Below, piece after piece: positions 62,815-64,000 of a DNA stretch of 64,000 bases. The notes beneath the pieces were generated by a model. The model was not told the DNA's origin. It made no database searches and saw nothing but the letters and a program-made list of their open reading frames with translations. The stretch is taken from contig JAFRRH010000008.1 of the NCBI GenBank assembly GCA_017428215.1, positions 19,972 through 83,971 on the forward strand, read 5' to 3'. The DNA comes from Selenomonadaceae bacterium (lineage in GTDB: Bacteria; Bacillota; Negativicutes; Selenomonadales; Selenomonadaceae). Both the position numbers and the translations under genes were made by a program. Numbering within the stretch: position 1 is the stretch's first letter; the number at the start of each line of letters is the position of its first letter.

Positions 62815-62866
62815 TAAAAAGGAGGTGTGACTGGCAAAAATTTTGTCGATGTCGATTTATTTTTAG
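62815..62866 (+). repeat. Shared 5' leader, copy 4, truncated by an IS
   Basis: TAAAAAGGAGGTG, GGCAAAAATTTTGTCGATGT and TTTATTTTTAG match copy 3 up to the IS boundary. Confidence 0.65.
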
Positions 62867-63571
62867 AGCGTGTTGGTAAAGTGTAAAGATAAAAAAATAA
62901 GCAAAACCTCCGGTAGAATGAAGTTTTACTAAATGCCGAAAGGAAATGCTTATGTCGAACTCATTCTACCATTTTCTTCCTTACAAAAAGGCAAGAAGAA
63001 GTAATAAAGGCGTTGTTACCTGCGCCGAAGTCAACTCCGAGCTTAGATTCCTTGAAAGTCTTCAATGCAATAGTCTTCGAGAACATTTTGGAAGCAATAG
63101 TAGCTGACACAGAAAAATATCTGCTTGTCCAAATTGATTCAAGCGATAGGTATATCGTGTGGTGAAAAAAACAGCAAAGTTTACGCTCTTGTCACTGAAA
63201 ATTTTCAACTGATAGGCTTGTTATTGAGTGGTGGACAAGTTCACGATTCCGAGTGTGATGTTGAACTTCTGAGTAAGGTAGAGATCGAGGGTAAAATTGT
63301 TTTAGGTGATAAAGCTTTTTGTTCGGCTCAGGTTCGCGATTTTATTTAAAGCAGAAAAGCTGAGGTTTGTATTCCCGACAAGATAATTCCCTTACAAAGC
63401 ATGATTTTGATAGGGAGCTTTACAAAGCTCACAACGTCGTTGAATGCTTTTTCTTGAAGATAAAGAATCGTCGGCGTATCGCTACTCGTTATAACAAATT
63501 GGCGCTTCCCTTTCTCAATTTCGTATTGCTCGTTACACTCATGATTCTAGTCTAGAGTTTACCAACACGCC
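62867..63571 (+). mobile_element. IS5-family (IS427/IS1031-like) element, 705 bases
   Basis: The left end AGCGTGTTGGTAAA and the right end TTTACCAACACGCC are inverted repeats (13 of 14). The flanks TTAG (62863-62866) and CTAG (63572-63575) fit the YTAR target of this group. It interrupts the leader of a lost RTX-like locus. Confidence 0.8.
62952..63555 (+). pseudogene. Disrupted IS5-family transposase
   Basis: Starts MSNSFYHFLPYKKARRSN and is broken into at least three frames. The catalytic parts are visible: LIGLLLSGGQVHDSECDVEL and VLGDKAFCSAQVRDFI (63180-63346), then YKAHNVVECFFLKIKNRRRI with ATRYNKLALPF (63420-63540). Frame changes and a stop at 63347 mean it makes no full transposase. 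Confidence 0.8.
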
Positions 63572-63689
63572 CTAGGGTGCCGCGACTAAGGTAGGGGATA
63601 ATAAAAATTTTATAAGACTCTATAAAAATCTATAGCACACGGCGGAAAAAACGTCCACCAATAGTTTTTCCTCTTCCTTAGAACGTGTG

Positions 63690-64000
63690 TTCATAGAAAA
63701 AAATACGAAACAGATATAACGGAAGAGCAATGGAAAGTTATTGCTCCCTTGTTCTTCAATATGAGAAATTACAAATGGGAAAAGCGAAATTTACAGTGCA
63801 CAGCTTTTATCGACGAGCGCGGCTCAGCGGACTGTGGGACTCAATTCTCATTCATCTTTTGAAGCTTACTCGTCAAAAGGCAGATAGTCACCGATTATAT
63901 TGGTTGTTAAATATAACGTTGGAGAAAATATGTGCAGATGGCGGTTATCACGATTCTTTTGTCTACGCGGCTTACAAATATTTCGACTTGCGAGTGGAAA
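63690..64000 (+). pseudogene. Second IS5-family transposase remnant, running off the window
   Basis: YETDITEEQWKVIAPLFF (63705-63760) is the IS5-group N-terminus; KWEKRNLQ is then joined by a deletion and frame change to VHSFYRRARLSGLWD (63799 onward), followed by ICADGGYHDSFVYAAY with the second catalytic aspartate. It is a different subgroup from the element at 62867. Confidence 0.75.

Overview
The window looks like a chromosomal segment of a Gram-negative-walled Firmicute, most likely Negativicutes (Selenomonas-like). The evidence is a complete RND efflux pump with a lipoprotein adaptor, which implies an outer membrane, among Firmicute-style genes: strong AGGAGG ribosome binding sites, many TTG/GTG starts, a reversed rubrerythrin, an AtpZ-like protein, SstT, alanine dehydrogenase and an endonuclease-type MutL. 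No rRNA, tRNA or CRISPR array was seen. Taxonomy is an inference from content only.

Layout. 1-4710: minus-strand run tsaC, SnoaL-like, glyA, a frameshifted dicarboxylate/amino acid symporter, an Lrp/AsnC regulator and an aminotransferase. 4734-4991: a probable type I toxin RNA whose two ends are complementary. 5100-7394: a three-gene operon with a PUA/Mrr-like protein, a divergent FtsZ/tubulin-like protein and a second PUA-like protein; this is the strongest candidate for an undescribed system. 7455-12589: TPR lipid-anchored or secreted protein, pyruvate kinase, UbiX and SstT. 12600-14050: decayed island (sugar symporter fragment, GIY-YIG remnant, IS1182-type remnant). 14097-20224: RND operon with a second RsbW-like/symporter fusion inserted between adaptor and pump genes.

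20465-23550: Uma2 nuclease-like gene plus RTX-like repeat protein. 23645-26416: folate operon (folP, folB, a folK-DHFR fusion) ending in ung. 26432-31367: small membrane protein, Tat-type amidase, Hpt protein, alanine dehydrogenase and a second RTX-like gene. 31440-44392: pgeF and mutL, then a defence-like island (Fic, DUF262-HNH nuclease, YgiT zinc finger, two tandem EcoRI-type adenine methylases), a MATE pump, a DUF2156-STAS fusion, a solute-binding lipoprotein and mutS. 44546-49682: membrane protein, HTH-like protein and vWA pair, TrmH-type methylase, split metal chaperone plus P1B ATPase, rubrerythrin. 49858-59095: alanine/sodium symporter, a 1474-residue GT2-TPR-OGT-OGT glycosyltransferase, HicAB, pfkA, AtpZ-like and GH32.

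59161-64000 is the most plastic part: two Uma2 genes, the 71-bp remnant of an RTX-like gene, an intact RTX-like gene behind a promoter whose spacer holds ten G residues, a second copy of that promoter and leader cut off by an IS5-type element, and a second IS5-type remnant running off the end. Together the Uma2/RTX loci share promoters, leaders and terminators and look like a family that is being duplicated, phase-varied and lost.
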